Shown here in pieces: positions 39,078 to 47,955 of a stretch of DNA of 64,000 nucleotides (positions are counted from its first letter, which is position 1; the number at the start of each line of letters is the position of its first letter). This DNA comes from CAVOGJ01 sp963700865. Its GTDB lineage: Bacteria > Planctomycetota > Planctomycetia > Pirellulales > Pirellulaceae. The DNA is taken from positions 1 through 64,000 of the forward strand of contig CAVOZC010000001.1 in the NCBI GenBank assembly GCA_963700865.1. Reading direction: 5' to 3'. The position numbers and the translations under genes are program-made. The notes beneath the pieces were generated by a model. It saw only the letters and a list, made by a program, of their open reading frames with translations. It did no database searches and had not been told where the DNA came from.

Positions 39078-39404
39078 AACTGGGTAGAAAAGTAGGCCAT
39101 TCAATCGGAACGGTCAAGAGGAATAGGCGGATTGCAGAGATCGGCGAAAATCAGCTTGTCAGGCAATTTGTCGGCGGGCCGACCTCGCGGAGAGGGGTCA
39201 ATTCTACGGCCCCTGCCGGTCGCCCCAGCCAGCCAGGCCGACGATTCGGGAATCGGCCGGCAGTCGGTTCAAGCAAACCGGCCGTTCGATTCGATGCTTT
39301 CCCTGCCGGATCAGCAAGAACTCGTGGTCAGGGAAGCGCCACATCCCCTGGCAGCGGCGGCGGCAGAGTCGTCGCTGATGCCTCTCGTGCGAAGAACACC
39401 CATC

Positions 39405-39740
39405 ATGAAATTGATACCTTCGTGGCTGTCCCAATTGATCGGGGACGCCCAATTTGACGCCACCGTCGAGCGGATCGCCCGTTTTGCCGAGGAATCGGCC
39501 TGGCAACGTGTTCAGGTGACCGGATCGACGCTCGAACCATTCGCATTGCGTGGTTACCTACGAGCCCGCTCGGCGCTGATCATCCGCCAGCAAGTGGCCG
39601 CCGAAATTGGCTCGAAGTCGGTCTCGGCCAAGTATCGGCAGCGATTAACTGAGGCGGTGGGCGAGTTGCTGATTCGCATGATGACGCATCGATTGGCGGT
39701 GGCTCGTGTCACGACGACGCCCGTGCGCCGCGCTGCCTAG
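39405..39740 (+). CDS. Hypothetical helical protein
   Basis: 111 residues from ATG 39405 (MKLIPSWLSQLIGDAQFDAT). No signal peptide or membrane segment; predicted mainly helical with Arg-rich stretches (VERIARFAEESAWQRVQVTG, RQRLTEAVGELLIRMMTHRL). The codon pattern matches its neighbours and the frame is open upstream, but only this ATG gives a sensible protein. The Shine-Dalgarno is weak (gaagaa). I do not recognise the family. It lies alone between tRNA-Cys and gnd. Confidence 0.55.
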   Translation: MKLIPSWLSQLIGDAQFDATVERIARFAEESAWQRVQVTGSTLEPFALRGYLRARSALIIRQQVAAEIGSKSVSAKYRQRLTEAVGELLIRMMTHRLAVARVTTTPVRRAA

Positions 39741-40070
39741 CCGCTTTCGCCGCGACCATACGACCGTAGGACGGCCGACGGTGACGGCGAACGCTCCCGA
39801 CGGCAGCCGGGCGATCGACCTGGAATCGCCGGGACACTTGGGCCTGAAAGAAGGCTGGCGTCCTTCTCCGGGGCCTGGAGTCGGCTGGGCCTTCGGTGGG
39901 TGGTCGATGGATCGCACGGCCGCTTCACGCTTTTCGGGCAACCGAGATCATGGCCCCGCACCTTCCCTGCCCTGGTAGAATCGGGCCGTACCGTCCATCA
40001 TGACGTTTCGCGTCTGGTGCTGCGCCGGGCGAGGTTCCACGTCCATCGTTGCCGCGGGGAGTTTTGACGG
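39741..40070. other. Intergenic region upstream of gnd
   Basis: About 330 bases. No gene or clear repeat; probably holds the gnd promoter. GC-rich, with several 'ggacggccgacggtgacgg'-like short repeats at 39772-39790 but nothing diagnostic. Confidence 0.4.
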
Positions 40071-41513
40071 ATGCCTGAGAAGTGTGATTTTGGCTTGATC
40101 GGTTTGGCCGTAATGGGCGAGAACCTGGCGCTGAACGTGGAGAGTCACGGCTATTCCATCGCCGTTTACAATCGCACGACCGAGAAGGTCGACGAATTGA
40201 TCGCCGGCCGCGCGGCGGGCAAGAATTTCGTCGGCTGTCACTCGCTCGAGGAACTCGTCGACCGTTTGGCGACCCCTCGCAAGGTAATGCTGCTGGTCAA
40301 GGCGGGACCGGCGGTGGACGCGATCATCGAGCAGCTCATCCCGCTCCTCTCGCCCGGGGACGTGATCATTGATGGTGGCAACACCCATTATGCCGACACC
40401 GAGCGGCGGACGCGTCAAGTCGAGCAAGCCGGGCTGCTGTACGTGGGGAGTGGCGTTTCGGGTGGCGAGGAAGGGGCCCTCAAAGGACCTTCGCTGATGC
40501 CGGGTGGCTCGCCCGCTGCCTGGCCCTTGATCAAGCCCATCTTTCAATCCATTGCCGCCAAGGTCGGACCTCAGGCCGATATTCCCTGCTGCGAGTGGGT
40601 CGGACCTCGCGGCAGCGGGCATTATGTCAAGATGGTTCACAATGGTATCGAATACGGCGACATGCAATTGATTTGCGAAGCCTATGCGATGCTCAAGCTG
40701 GCACTTGGCCTGACGAATGATGAACTCTACGACGTGTTCGCCGAATGGAATCGTGGCAACCTCGACAGTTATCTCATTGAAATCACGCGCGACATCTTCA
40801 GCATCCCGGATGAGGGGGGCGAGGGATTCTTGATCGATCAGATCCTGGATCGAGCCGGCGCCAAGGGGACTGGGAAGTGGATGAGCCAGTTGGCGCTCGA
40901 CCTGGGCGTTCCCAGCACCCTGGTCACGGAAGCCGTCTATGCCCGCAGCCTCTCGTCGATGAAGGCATCGCGGGTACGGGCAAGTCGGGTCCTGCAGGGA
41001 CCCACGAACGATTTTGCCGGCGATCGCCGCGAATTTATCCACCAGGTCCGCGACGCGCTCTACGCCTCGAAGATTGTCAGCTATGCGCAGGGGTTCGTGC
41101 AGTTGCGGGCGGCTTCAGACGAGCATGAATGGTCGCTGAACTATGGTGATTGTGCCTTGCTTTGGCGGGGCGGTTGTATCATCCGCGCGAGTTTCCTCGA
41201 CCATATCAAGGCGGCCTTCGACGTCGATCCGCGACTCGACAATCTCCTGCTGGCGCCCTACTTCACCGAGGCGGTCCACCGGGCACAATCGAGTTGGCGG
41301 AACGTGGTGGCCACTGCCGCCACGCTGGGGATTCCGGTTCCGGCATTCATGACGGCCCTCGCGTATTACGACGGGTTCCGCAGTGCCCGACTGCCGGCCA
41401 ATTTGCTGCAGGCACAGCGGGATTATTTTGGCGCGCACACTTATGAACGCGTGGATCGCGAGGGCAGTTTCCATACCGATTGGCTCTCGTTGCGACGTGT
41501 CCCCCGCGATTGA
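40071..41513 (+). CDS. gnd: 6-phosphogluconate dehydrogenase (decarboxylating)
   Basis: 480 residues, the usual length of the long bacterial/eukaryotic type. It oxidises 6-phosphogluconate with NADP(+) and releases CO2 to form ribulose 5-phosphate. N-terminal Rossmann fold GLIGLAVMGENLALN and YNRTTEKVDEL; substrate and catalytic residues in VGSGVSGGEEGALKGPSLMP and PRGSGHYVKMVHNGIEYGDM, with the catalytic Lys in that segment and Glu in YGDMQLICEAY. The C-terminal all-helical domain follows (WGRGG-like WRGGCIIRASFLDHIKAAF). It precedes zwf in the same direction, 68 bases apart, forming the oxidative pentose phosphate branch. Intact. Confidence 0.96.
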   Translation: MPEKCDFGLIGLAVMGENLALNVESHGYSIAVYNRTTEKVDELIAGRAAGKNFVGCHSLEELVDRLATPRKVMLLVKAGPAVDAIIEQLIPLLSPGDVIIDGGNTHYADTERRTRQVEQAGLLYVGSGVSGGEEGALKGPSLMPGGSPAAWPLIKPIFQSIAAKVGPQADIPCCEWVGPRGSGHYVKMVHNGIEYGDMQLICEAYAMLKLALGLTNDELYDVFAEWNRGNLDSYLIEITRDIFSIPDEGGEGFLIDQILDRAGAKGTGKWMSQLALDLGVPSTLVTEAVYARSLSSMKASRVRASRVLQGPTNDFAGDRREFIHQVRDALYASKIVSYAQGFVQLRAASDEHEWSLNYGDCALLWRGGCIIRASFLDHIKAAFDVDPRLDNLLLAPYFTEAVHRAQSSWRNVVATAATLGIPVPAFMTALAYYDGFRSARLPANLLQAQRDYFGAHTYERVDREGSFHTDWLSLRRVPRD

Positions 41514-41581
41514 CGGCGGTCAATACCACCCCTCACTTTGACCGGCTCGATCCGTCGGGCGGTCCTCACGGAAACGCAGGC

Positions 41582-43031
41582 ATGGCCACTTCCATCGTTA
41601 TCTTCGGCGCCTCGGGCGATCTGACACGCCGCAAGCTGATTCCGGCCCTCTTTTCGCTGCATCTCAAGAAACGCTTGCCCGAAGGGACACGGATTATCGG
41701 CTCGTCGCGGACGACCTATTCGAGCGAGCAATGGCGCGAGCTGCTGGGCAAATCGACGGCCGAATTTCGCCCGCAGGAATTTGATGATGCCGTGTGGCAT
41801 GAATTCGCCCAAAGAATTCATTACCTGCCGGTCGACGTGAATGACGTCGAGGACGTGCGGCGTCTGGGGCAGAGCCTCAGCGACCTGGAGCAGGGTCCCT
41901 CCGATCGCCTCTACTATCTGGCCACCAAACCTGAGCTGTACGGCACGATCGTGGAAAATCTGGGAGCCGCCGGCATGGCGGCCCAACATGACGGCTCGCG
42001 ACGTATCGTGATCGAGAAGCCGTTCGGTCGGGATCTGAAGACGGCAGCGGCAGCTCAACGCGCAGGTCCATGCTGTCTTTGACGAGAGCCAGGTGTATCG
42101 GATTGACCATTACTTGGGTAAGGAAACGGTCCAGAATCTGCTCGTGCTGCGCTTCGCCAATGCGATATTCGAGCCGATCTGGAATCGAAATTATATCGAT
42201 CACGTCCAAATCACCGTCGCTGAATCGGTGAAGGTCGGCACACGAGGAGAGTATTACGATTCGTCAGGGATCCTCCGCGACATGTTTCAAAATCATCTGT
42301 TGCAGTTGATGATGATCCTGGCGATGGAAGCTCCGGCCCAGTACCAGCCAAAACTCGTGCGCGATGAGAAGGTCAAGGTCTTGCAGTCAGTCCGCCGCCT
42401 GCGTGGCGGCGATTTCGCCAATGACACGCTACGGGGACAGTATGATGGGTACCGGGCCGAAGAGGGGGTCCCCGACGATTCGGAGAACGCAACGTTTGCG
42501 GTGATCAAACTGCATGTCGATAATTGGCGTTGGCAAGGCGTGCCGTTCTACCTCCGCAGCGGCAAAGCCATGTCGTGCCGGACCACGCAGCTGGTCATCC
42601 AATTTCGCGAACCACCCCACACGCTGTTTGGCGAATCGGACAGCCGACTCGGAGAGGGAAACCGATTGGTGATTCAAGTACAACCGGCAGAGGGGCTGCA
42701 ATTGCACTTGCAAACGAAAGTTCCCGATCAAGGCATGAAGATCCGAGAAACCGACCTCGATTTTCGTTTTTCCAAGTTGCACGGCGAGATGCCTGATGCT
42801 TATCAGCGTCTGCTGCTCGACGCGATGAACGGCGACGCCAGCCTCTTCGCCCGCAGCGATGAAGTCGAATTGGCTTGGACCATCATCGATCCGATCATCG
42901 CTGCCTGGAATTCGCCGGCGGCTCCTCCACTGGAAAGTTACGAACCCGGGTATTGGGGGCCTCTTTCAAGCATCGAATGGATGCGGGATCAAGGTCGAGA
43001 GTGGTTCGACGTCTGCCCCGTGCTGGGATAA
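41582..43031 (+). CDS. zwf: Glucose-6-phosphate 1-dehydrogenase (frameshifted)
   Basis: About 483 residues after repair. It oxidises glucose 6-phosphate with NAD(P)+ to 6-phosphogluconolactone. Nucleotide-binding GASGDLTRRKLIPALFSL at the N-terminus, then YYLATKPELYGTIV and RIVIEKPFGRDL; after the frame change at about 42050-42060 comes the active-site RIDHYLGKETVQNLLVLRFA (His and Lys contacting substrate), NRNYIDHVQITVAES and the C-terminal WPFYLRSGK-like GVPFYLRSGKAM. The break is one extra G in gcggcaGctcaac, between AAA and LNAQVHAVFDE. An intact core metabolic gene with one indel argues for sequence error. Third gene of the run is the Dus gene 13 bases downstream. Confidence 0.94.
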
Positions 43032-43044
43032 GAAGGTTGCCATC

Positions 43045-44166
43045 ATGACGGTCGTGAAGCCAACTCGCCAAGCTGCCTTACCAGGCACAGCACCCCGCGA
43101 AATCCCCGCCACGCGTCCTTTGAAACTGGGCTCGGTTCACATCGGTTTTCCCGTGGTCCAAGCCGCTTTGTCCGGATACAGCGATTGGCCAATGCGGGTG
43201 ATGGCACGTCGTGCAGGCGCGGCCTACGCCCTTTGCGAGGTGATGCTTGATCAATTCCTGGTGCAGGTCAAAGATCATCGACACAAGAACCGGCATTTCC
43301 TGCATATCAGTGACGAGGAACACCCCGTGGGCGGACAGCTGATGGGCGCTGAGCCGGAACAATTCGCGTCGGGCGCGCTGAAACTCGTCCAAGCCGGCTT
43401 TGATGTCATCGACATCAACTTTGGCTGCCCGGTCAAAAAGGTCGTCGGTCGCTGCCGCGGTGGATTTCACCTGAGTCAGCCGGACGTGGCGCTCGAGATC
43501 GTCCGCCGAACCAGGGATATCGTGCCGGACCAGATCCCGGTCACCGTGAAGATGAGGCGAGGCATCGATGACACACCGCTCAGCCGGGATCAATTCTTCA
43601 CCATTCTGGACGGCGCGTTCGCGGCGGGGGTGGCGGCCGTCACGGTGCATGGACGTACCGTCAAGCAACGCTACATCGGTCCCAGCCGCTGGGCATTTCT
43701 GCGGGAAGTGAAACAACACATCGGGGAGCGCACCATTCTGGGCAGCGGCGATTTATTCTCCGCCCAGGATTGCCTGGACATGATGATGCAAACCGGCGTC
43801 GATGGAGTCACCGTGGCCCGGGGGGCAATTGGAAATCCCTGGATTTTCTCGCAAGCCCGCGCCCTCGCAAACGGCGACGCGTTGCCATCACCGCCACGAG
43901 TTCCCGAGCAAGCGGCCGTGATCCGGGAACATTACCGACTGGCCGAACAACTGTACGGCGCTCGCTGCGGGCCGTTGATGCGAAAGTTCGGCATCAAATA
44001 CGCCTCCCTTCATCCCAACTTTGAGGAAGTCCGCACCGCGTTTGTGAAAGTCAAGGAGCAAGCCGACTGGCTGGCCGTCCTCAATCGCTGGTACCGAGAC
44101 GATATCCCCGGCCGCTATCCGGGCCCCGACATCCACACCGCTCAGGGGTCCTGCGGGGCGGGTTGA
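43045..44166 (+). CDS. tRNA-dihydrouridine synthase family protein
   Basis: About 373 residues from ATG 43045. An FMN TIM-barrel reductase that reduces uridines of tRNA using NADPH. Key motifs: substrate-contact region ALSGYSDWPMRVMARRAGA, phosphate/FMN-binding GGQLMGAEPEQFA, INFGCPVKKVVGRCRGG with the catalytic Cys in GCPVKK, VTVKMRRGIDDT, AAVTVHGRTVKQRYIGPSRW, and the FMN phosphate loop TILGSGDLFSAQDC followed by VDGVTVARGAIGNPWIF. Closest in form to DusB. The GRCRGG after the Cys differs somewhat from the usual spacing, so the substrate position in tRNA cannot be assigned. Overlaps nothing; follows zwf by 13 bases. Confidence 0.9.
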   Translation: MTVVKPTRQAALPGTAPREIPATRPLKLGSVHIGFPVVQAALSGYSDWPMRVMARRAGAAYALCEVMLDQFLVQVKDHRHKNRHFLHISDEEHPVGGQLMGAEPEQFASGALKLVQAGFDVIDINFGCPVKKVVGRCRGGFHLSQPDVALEIVRRTRDIVPDQIPVTVKMRRGIDDTPLSRDQFFTILDGAFAAGVAAVTVHGRTVKQRYIGPSRWAFLREVKQHIGERTILGSGDLFSAQDCLDMMMQTGVDGVTVARGAIGNPWIFSQARALANGDALPSPPRVPEQAAVIREHYRLAEQLYGARCGPLMRKFGIKYASLHPNFEEVRTAFVKVKEQADWLAVLNRWYRDDIPGRYPGPDIHTAQGSCGAG

Positions 44167-44201
44167 AGCGTTTTCGAAACCACCCGTCTCCAGGGCAGCG
44201 G

Positions 44202-44473
44202 CTACTCAAATTCGACCGTCCACGTGCCTCCGTCAAATTCCACCACGTCGCCGGCGCAAAGTTGCGCCGTCGTCGTGTTTCGACCTCACCATTGACCTGG
44301 ACCTCGCCCCCTTGAATACAGTGCTTCGCCTGGCCACCGGACTGGACGAGCCGCTGGGCTTTCAGAAACTGATCCAAATCGATCTTCGACTCGGCATCGG
44401 CGTCCACGGTCGGTGGCTGCGGCGGCTCGCTGGCCGGATCATCACCTGGTACCGAAAACGGTTCCGAATTCAT
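44202..44473 (-). CDS. S4-domain RNA-binding protein, YaaA-like (frameshifted)
   Basis: Start ATG 44473 overlaps the preceding stop. The S4 domain reads KIDLDQFLKAQRLVQSGGQA, KHCIQGGEVQVNGEVETRRR and, after a frame change near 44265, LCAGDVVEFDGGTWTVEFE, ending at the TAG at 44202-44204. These are the usual S4 landmarks (FLK, SGGQAK, I..GxVxVNGxxExRR..K/QL..GD.V). About 90 residues, the size of YaaA/RlbA-like standalone S4 proteins that bind structured RNA. N-terminal 25 residues are acidic and proline-rich, a common extension. It shares a transcript with the gene at 44470-45012. Confidence 0.8.
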
Positions 44474-45012
44474 CGCTGCATGCCTTTCTGAGGCGGATGG
44501 CGTTCGTAGGTGACGACTTTCCAATCACCATCTTCCTTCACGAAGTCGACAATAAAGAATATCGGTGCGGTCTGATCGCGGACGGTCCCCTTTTTTTCCG
44601 ATCCGACGACGACCGCATTGAAGCTGGCCCGAGCGGTCGGCGGGTTGGCGTCCGTGGAGAATTCAACCTCGAGATTTCGTTTGACAGCCACTCGGTGGAT
44701 CACCACACGACGCAGCGCATGCTCCGCGGTCGCACGCACGCCCTCCTGATAATGTGACACATGGCGGAGGACGCGGTCGAGATCATTCGATTCCACATCC
44801 GCCGCGATCGTGGCCAACGTGTTTTCAATCTCCTCCCGGGGGGTGACCACCCGTGATTCGATCAACAGCATCAACAGGGTAAGTACCCCCAGGCCGCCCG
44901 CGAGGTAGAGGAAGGCCAAGCGACCCGATTTGAGCAGCGCCGCCAGGCAGATAGCCACGGCCAGAATTCCCCCCGCCAGGATCGGCAACGGCTGTTCCAA
45001 GAAAAGCGACAT
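44470..45012 (-). CDS. Membrane-anchored hypothetical protein with a C-terminal NTF2-like domain
   Basis: 180 residues. Two N-terminal membrane helices (PILAGGILAVAICLAALL and AFLYLAGGLGVLTLLMLLI), then a soluble part with the pattern VESNDLDRVLRHVSHYQEGV, TARASFNAVVVGSEKKGTVR, PIFFIVDFVKEDGDWKVVTY, which looks like a SnoaL/NTF2-type fold (strand-rich cone with a C-terminal WKV strand). Function unknown. The stop overlaps the next gene's ATG (ATGA), so it is coupled to the S4 protein. Intact. Confidence 0.65.
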   Translation of the reverse strand: MSLFLEQPLPILAGGILAVAICLAALLKSGRLAFLYLAGGLGVLTLLMLLIESRVVTPREEIENTLATIAADVESNDLDRVLRHVSHYQEGVRATAEHALRRVVIHRVAVKRNLEVEFSTDANPPTARASFNAVVVGSEKKGTVRDQTAPIFFIVDFVKEDGDWKVVTYERHPPQKGMQR

Positions 45013-45051
45013 CGTTACGCTCCCCTGCCCTCAAAGGGCCGTTCCGCCTTC

Positions 45052-45402
45052 TCAGGGCTGCCTGTGGCGGAGGCGAGCCAGGCGGCTGAGCCAAAAGCAA
45101 AAAGTGAGTATGAATAGCGAGATGGAAAAAAAGATGAGCAATGGTCGCAGCGTGAGCATCGCGTTGCCCGTCGTGGACAAGCGGGAATAGCCGCCGTGTG
45201 CCGAAATCGATTGCCCGGCACGCTCTCGAGCCTGAAACTGGCGCTCGATCTGAGGCTGCCGCCAACTGTATTTGGGCTGAGTGAGCAGCAGGGCCACCAT
45301 GGCACCCACGATGAAGATCGGCGCCCAGAACCAAAGCGAGTCGGTCACGCGACTCTCCGCTTCAGGGGTACGAGGTTCGAGGCGTTCGTCGTGGGCGATC
45401 AT
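45052..45402 (-). CDS. Small two-helix membrane protein, unknown
   Basis: 116 residues: an acidic N-terminal 20 residues, a helix (SLWFWAPIFIVGAMVALLL), a charged loop (SWRQPQIERQFQARERAGQS), a second helix (LLIFFSISLFILTFCFWLS) and a basic tail. The arrangement TM, about 45-residue loop, TM suggests both ends face the cytoplasm. In the same orientation and 39 bases upstream of the gene at 44470-45012, so part of the same transcript. I recognise no domain. Confidence 0.55.
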   Translation of the reverse strand: MIAHDERLEPRTPEAESRVTDSLWFWAPIFIVGAMVALLLTQPKYSWRQPQIERQFQARERAGQSISAHGGYSRLSTTGNAMLTLRPLLIFFSISLFILTFCFWLSRLARLRHRQP

Positions 45403-45606
45403 GCCCAGAGTATACCCGGCACCGCAAGTTACGCGAAAGAAATCAGCGGAACCACCGGTTTGGCAACGGGCCCAAACCGTCGCGCGGCGTGAGACAGGCT
45501 TCTATTGACCGGTGCGCCGCCATGAAGCTTAGAACCCGGGTACCTTTCCGGCGTTTCTAGACGCGTCTCTGGAATCCAAGGGATCAGTGTCTGCACCGGG
45601 ATCCAT

Positions 45607-45736
45607 CGTGCAGCGTCAAGTGTCGGACTTCGGGTTGGTCAAGACCGTGGCTGTGGCTTCCAGCCGCAGTCGACTGGGGCAAGATGCCCCAGCCACGGTG
45701 AGCGAACCCCAAAATTGCAACTTGACGAAGCACTAG
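45607..45736 (+). repeat. Dispersed MITE-like repeat, copy 4
   Basis: Begins CGTGCAGCGTCAAGTGTCGG and ends CAACTTGACGAAGCACTAG, matching copy 2 over nearly its whole length; the core hairpin is CTGGGGCAAGATGCCCCAG. It occupies the centre of a 416-base region (45403-45818) without genes, between convergent minus-strand genes. The rest of this region is unremarkable. Confidence 0.8.
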
Positions 45737-45818
45737 CCCGTCATTGGGATTCGTGGGATATGCCTGGTGATTGCGAACAGGCAGCATTGACAGGCTGGAA
45801 GCCCATCCCACGGCGGCC

Positions 45819-46760
45819 CTAGGCGCGCGGATGGAACTGGGCATGTACGCGTTTCAGCCGAGTCGCATCGACGTGCGTGTAAATCTGCGTGGTCGTGATG
45901 TTGGCATGCCCCAGCAGTTCCTGCACCTGGCGCAGATCCGCACCGCCGGCCAACAGATGGGTCGCGAAGCTGTGCCGGAGCGAGTGGGGGCTGATCGTGG
46001 GCGGAGCCCCCACTCGCAGCGCGTATTTCTTCACGATTTCCCAGATCGCTTCCCGCCGCAGTCGTCGGCCCCGCCGCGACAGAATGATCCAGGGAGGAGG
46101 CGTGGAGGCCTTGCCCGCCAACTCTGGACGCAGCTCGGAAAGATATGTACGGATGACTCCGACCGCCGTTTCGTTCAACGGCACCATCCGCTGCTTATCT
46201 CCCTTACCGTGACAGAGGCAGTATTTTTCGTCCAGCCATACGTTCGCCAACTGCATCTGCGAGACCTCCGAGGCACGGCATCCCGTGGCATACATCAGTT
46301 CGAGAAGTGCCCGATCCCGGACGCCAAAGGCATCGTGTTTTTTGGGGGCGTCCAGAAATCGAGCCACCATGGCCGGAGACATCACGTGTGGCACACGCTG
46401 CCATAATTTCTGCGTCCCCAGCAATTCGGCCTTGTTGTCCTTGAGTACGCCTTCCAATTGCAGGTAGCGGAAAAAAACCTTCAATGAAACCAGGTGTCGG
46501 GAAACGCTGGGGGGAGCCAGAGCTTGTTCCGACAGCCAGGCCGCATAGTCGGAGAGATCGGCGATCTTCAAGTCGGGAATGCGGCGACCGTCCAACCACT
46601 GGCGAAAATGCTCCAGATCGCGGCGGTAGGCCTCGGTCGTATTCCAGGCCAGATGGCATTCGGTGCGGAGATAGTCCAGGAACGAGGACGACCACTGCAA
46701 GGCGGAATCGCCATGCTTTTGCTTGATTTTCGACGATACGAGCTTGCGGCGACTGGGCAT
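45819..46760 (-). CDS. Tyrosine recombinase XerC/XerD type
   Basis: 313 residues, typical of Xer proteins. N-terminal SAM-like core-binding domain (SFLDYLRTECHLAWNTTEAY) and C-terminal catalytic domain with all active residues: Arg in ATGCRASEV, Lys in GKGDKQRMVP, HxxR in SPHSLRHSFATHLL, His in LLGHANITTTQ, and Tyr in QIYTHV. The spacing and the absence of an extra integron-specific insert favour a chromosome-dimer-resolving Xer over an integron integrase. The ATP-like partner (FtsK) is not in the window. The gene is intact; its stop is 83 bases from repeat copy 4. Confidence 0.93.
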   Translation of the reverse strand: MPSRRKLVSSKIKQKHGDSALQWSSSFLDYLRTECHLAWNTTEAYRRDLEHFRQWLDGRRIPDLKIADLSDYAAWLSEQALAPPSVSRHLVSLKVFFRYLQLEGVLKDNKAELLGTQKLWQRVPHVMSPAMVARFLDAPKKHDAFGVRDRALLELMYATGCRASEVSQMQLANVWLDEKYCLCHGKGDKQRMVPLNETAVGVIRTYLSELRPELAGKASTPPPWIILSRRGRRLRREAIWEIVKKYALRVGAPPTISPHSLRHSFATHLLAGGADLRQVQELLGHANITTTQIYTHVDATRLKRVHAQFHPRA

Positions 46761-46934
46761 CCTACCGACTCATTCGACCCCGGCCTCGTGGGGACTGTAC
46801 TGATTTCCGGGGCGCGGCACGACCGAGCGAAAGCCACCCCGGTCGTGCGGGTCGTATTGATTTCAACCTGCGAATGCAGTTTACTCGGGCCTGACTATCC
46901 CCTCAGTTTGCGAAGAATCCGAGACTCTGCCCAG

Positions 46935-47918
46935 ATGAATATTCTTGTTACCGGAGGTGCCGGCTACATCGGCTCGCACGCGTCTCGCCTGTTGCACACA
47001 GCCGGACACGACGTCTGGATCCTTGACAATCTCGTCTATGGCCACCGACAGGCCGCACTCCCTGGCCGGCTGATCGAGGGCAACGTCGGGGATCGAGCCT
47101 TGGTCTCCAGCCTGCTGCGAGAGAAGAAGATCGAGGCCGTAATGCATTTCGCGGCCTTCGCGCTGGTGGGCGAATCGGTGGAGAAGCCGCATATTTACTA
47201 CCAGAACAACGTAGTCGAGCCCCTGGGACTGCTGGAAGCCATGCGAGACGCCGACGTCCGCAAGTTTGTCTTTTCCAGCACCACGGCGACGTATGGTGTG
47301 CCGAAGACGATCCCGATTACCGAGGCCGAACTGCAGTTGCCCATCAACCCGTACGGATTCAGCAAACTGGTGATCGAGCAGGCACTGCGGGACTATGCCC
47401 ACGCCTACGATTGGGCATTTGCCGCCCTGCGCTACTTCAACGCCGCGGGGGCCGCCGCGGATGGCACCATCGGCGAGGACCACACGCCCGAATCGCATCT
47501 GATCCCCATCGTCTTGCAGGTGGCACTCGGCCAGCGGGAGAAGATCATGATCTTTGGCGATGACTATCCGACGCCCGATGGCACTTGCATTCGCGATTAT
47601 ATCCACGTGGATGACCTCGGTTCCGCACACGTCAAGGCGCTCGATCGTCTGGAAGCGGGCCAGGGCCTGCAACTGAATCTCGGCACCGGCAAGGGACATA
47701 GCGTGTTGGAGGTCATCGAGGCCTGTCGCCAAGTCACCGGGCATCCGATCCCGTCGGAAATTGCGCCTCGTCGACCGGGTGACCCTCCCGCATTGGTCGC
47801 CGATGCAACGCTGGCGCGGCGGACCCTCGACTGGCAACCTCACTACGTGACGATCGATGCGATCGTGCGCACGGCTTGGAATTGGCACCAGTCACACCCG
47901 CGCGGCTATCGGACCTAG
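46935..47918 (+). CDS. galE: UDP-glucose 4-epimerase
   Basis: 327 residues from ATG 46935. Extended SDR fold: NAD-binding VTGGAGYIGSHASRLL, VEGDVGDR-like IEGNVGDRALV, HFAAFALVGESVEKP, catalytic Ser-Tyr-Lys in FSSTTATYG and YGFSKLVIEQ, and YFNAAGAAADGTIGED. The GTCIRDYIHVDDL segment is the hallmark of GalE. Interconverts UDP-glucose and UDP-galactose, providing building blocks for the polysaccharide genes elsewhere in the window. Frame open further upstream but only this ATG gives the Rossmann start. Intact. Confidence 0.95.
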   Translation: MNILVTGGAGYIGSHASRLLHTAGHDVWILDNLVYGHRQAALPGRLIEGNVGDRALVSSLLREKKIEAVMHFAAFALVGESVEKPHIYYQNNVVEPLGLLEAMRDADVRKFVFSSTTATYGVPKTIPITEAELQLPINPYGFSKLVIEQALRDYAHAYDWAFAALRYFNAAGAAADGTIGEDHTPESHLIPIVLQVALGQREKIMIFGDDYPTPDGTCIRDYIHVDDLGSAHVKALDRLEAGQGLQLNLGTGKGHSVLEVIEACRQVTGHPIPSEIAPRRPGDPPALVADATLARRTLDWQPHYVTIDAIVRTAWNWHQSHPRGYRT

Positions 47919-47955
47919 GGGCGACCTTCGTGATCCGTCACCACGCGGTCCCGAC

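Noticed and set aside
38608..39117. A 169-codon minus-strand frame over the tRNA-Cys region
   Set aside because: It runs through the tRNA gene and has no homology-like features.
45819..46760. Integron integrase for the attC-like sites in the array
   Set aside because: The protein has standard Xer length and motif spacing, no integrase-specific insertion could be seen, and it lies 4-5 kb away.
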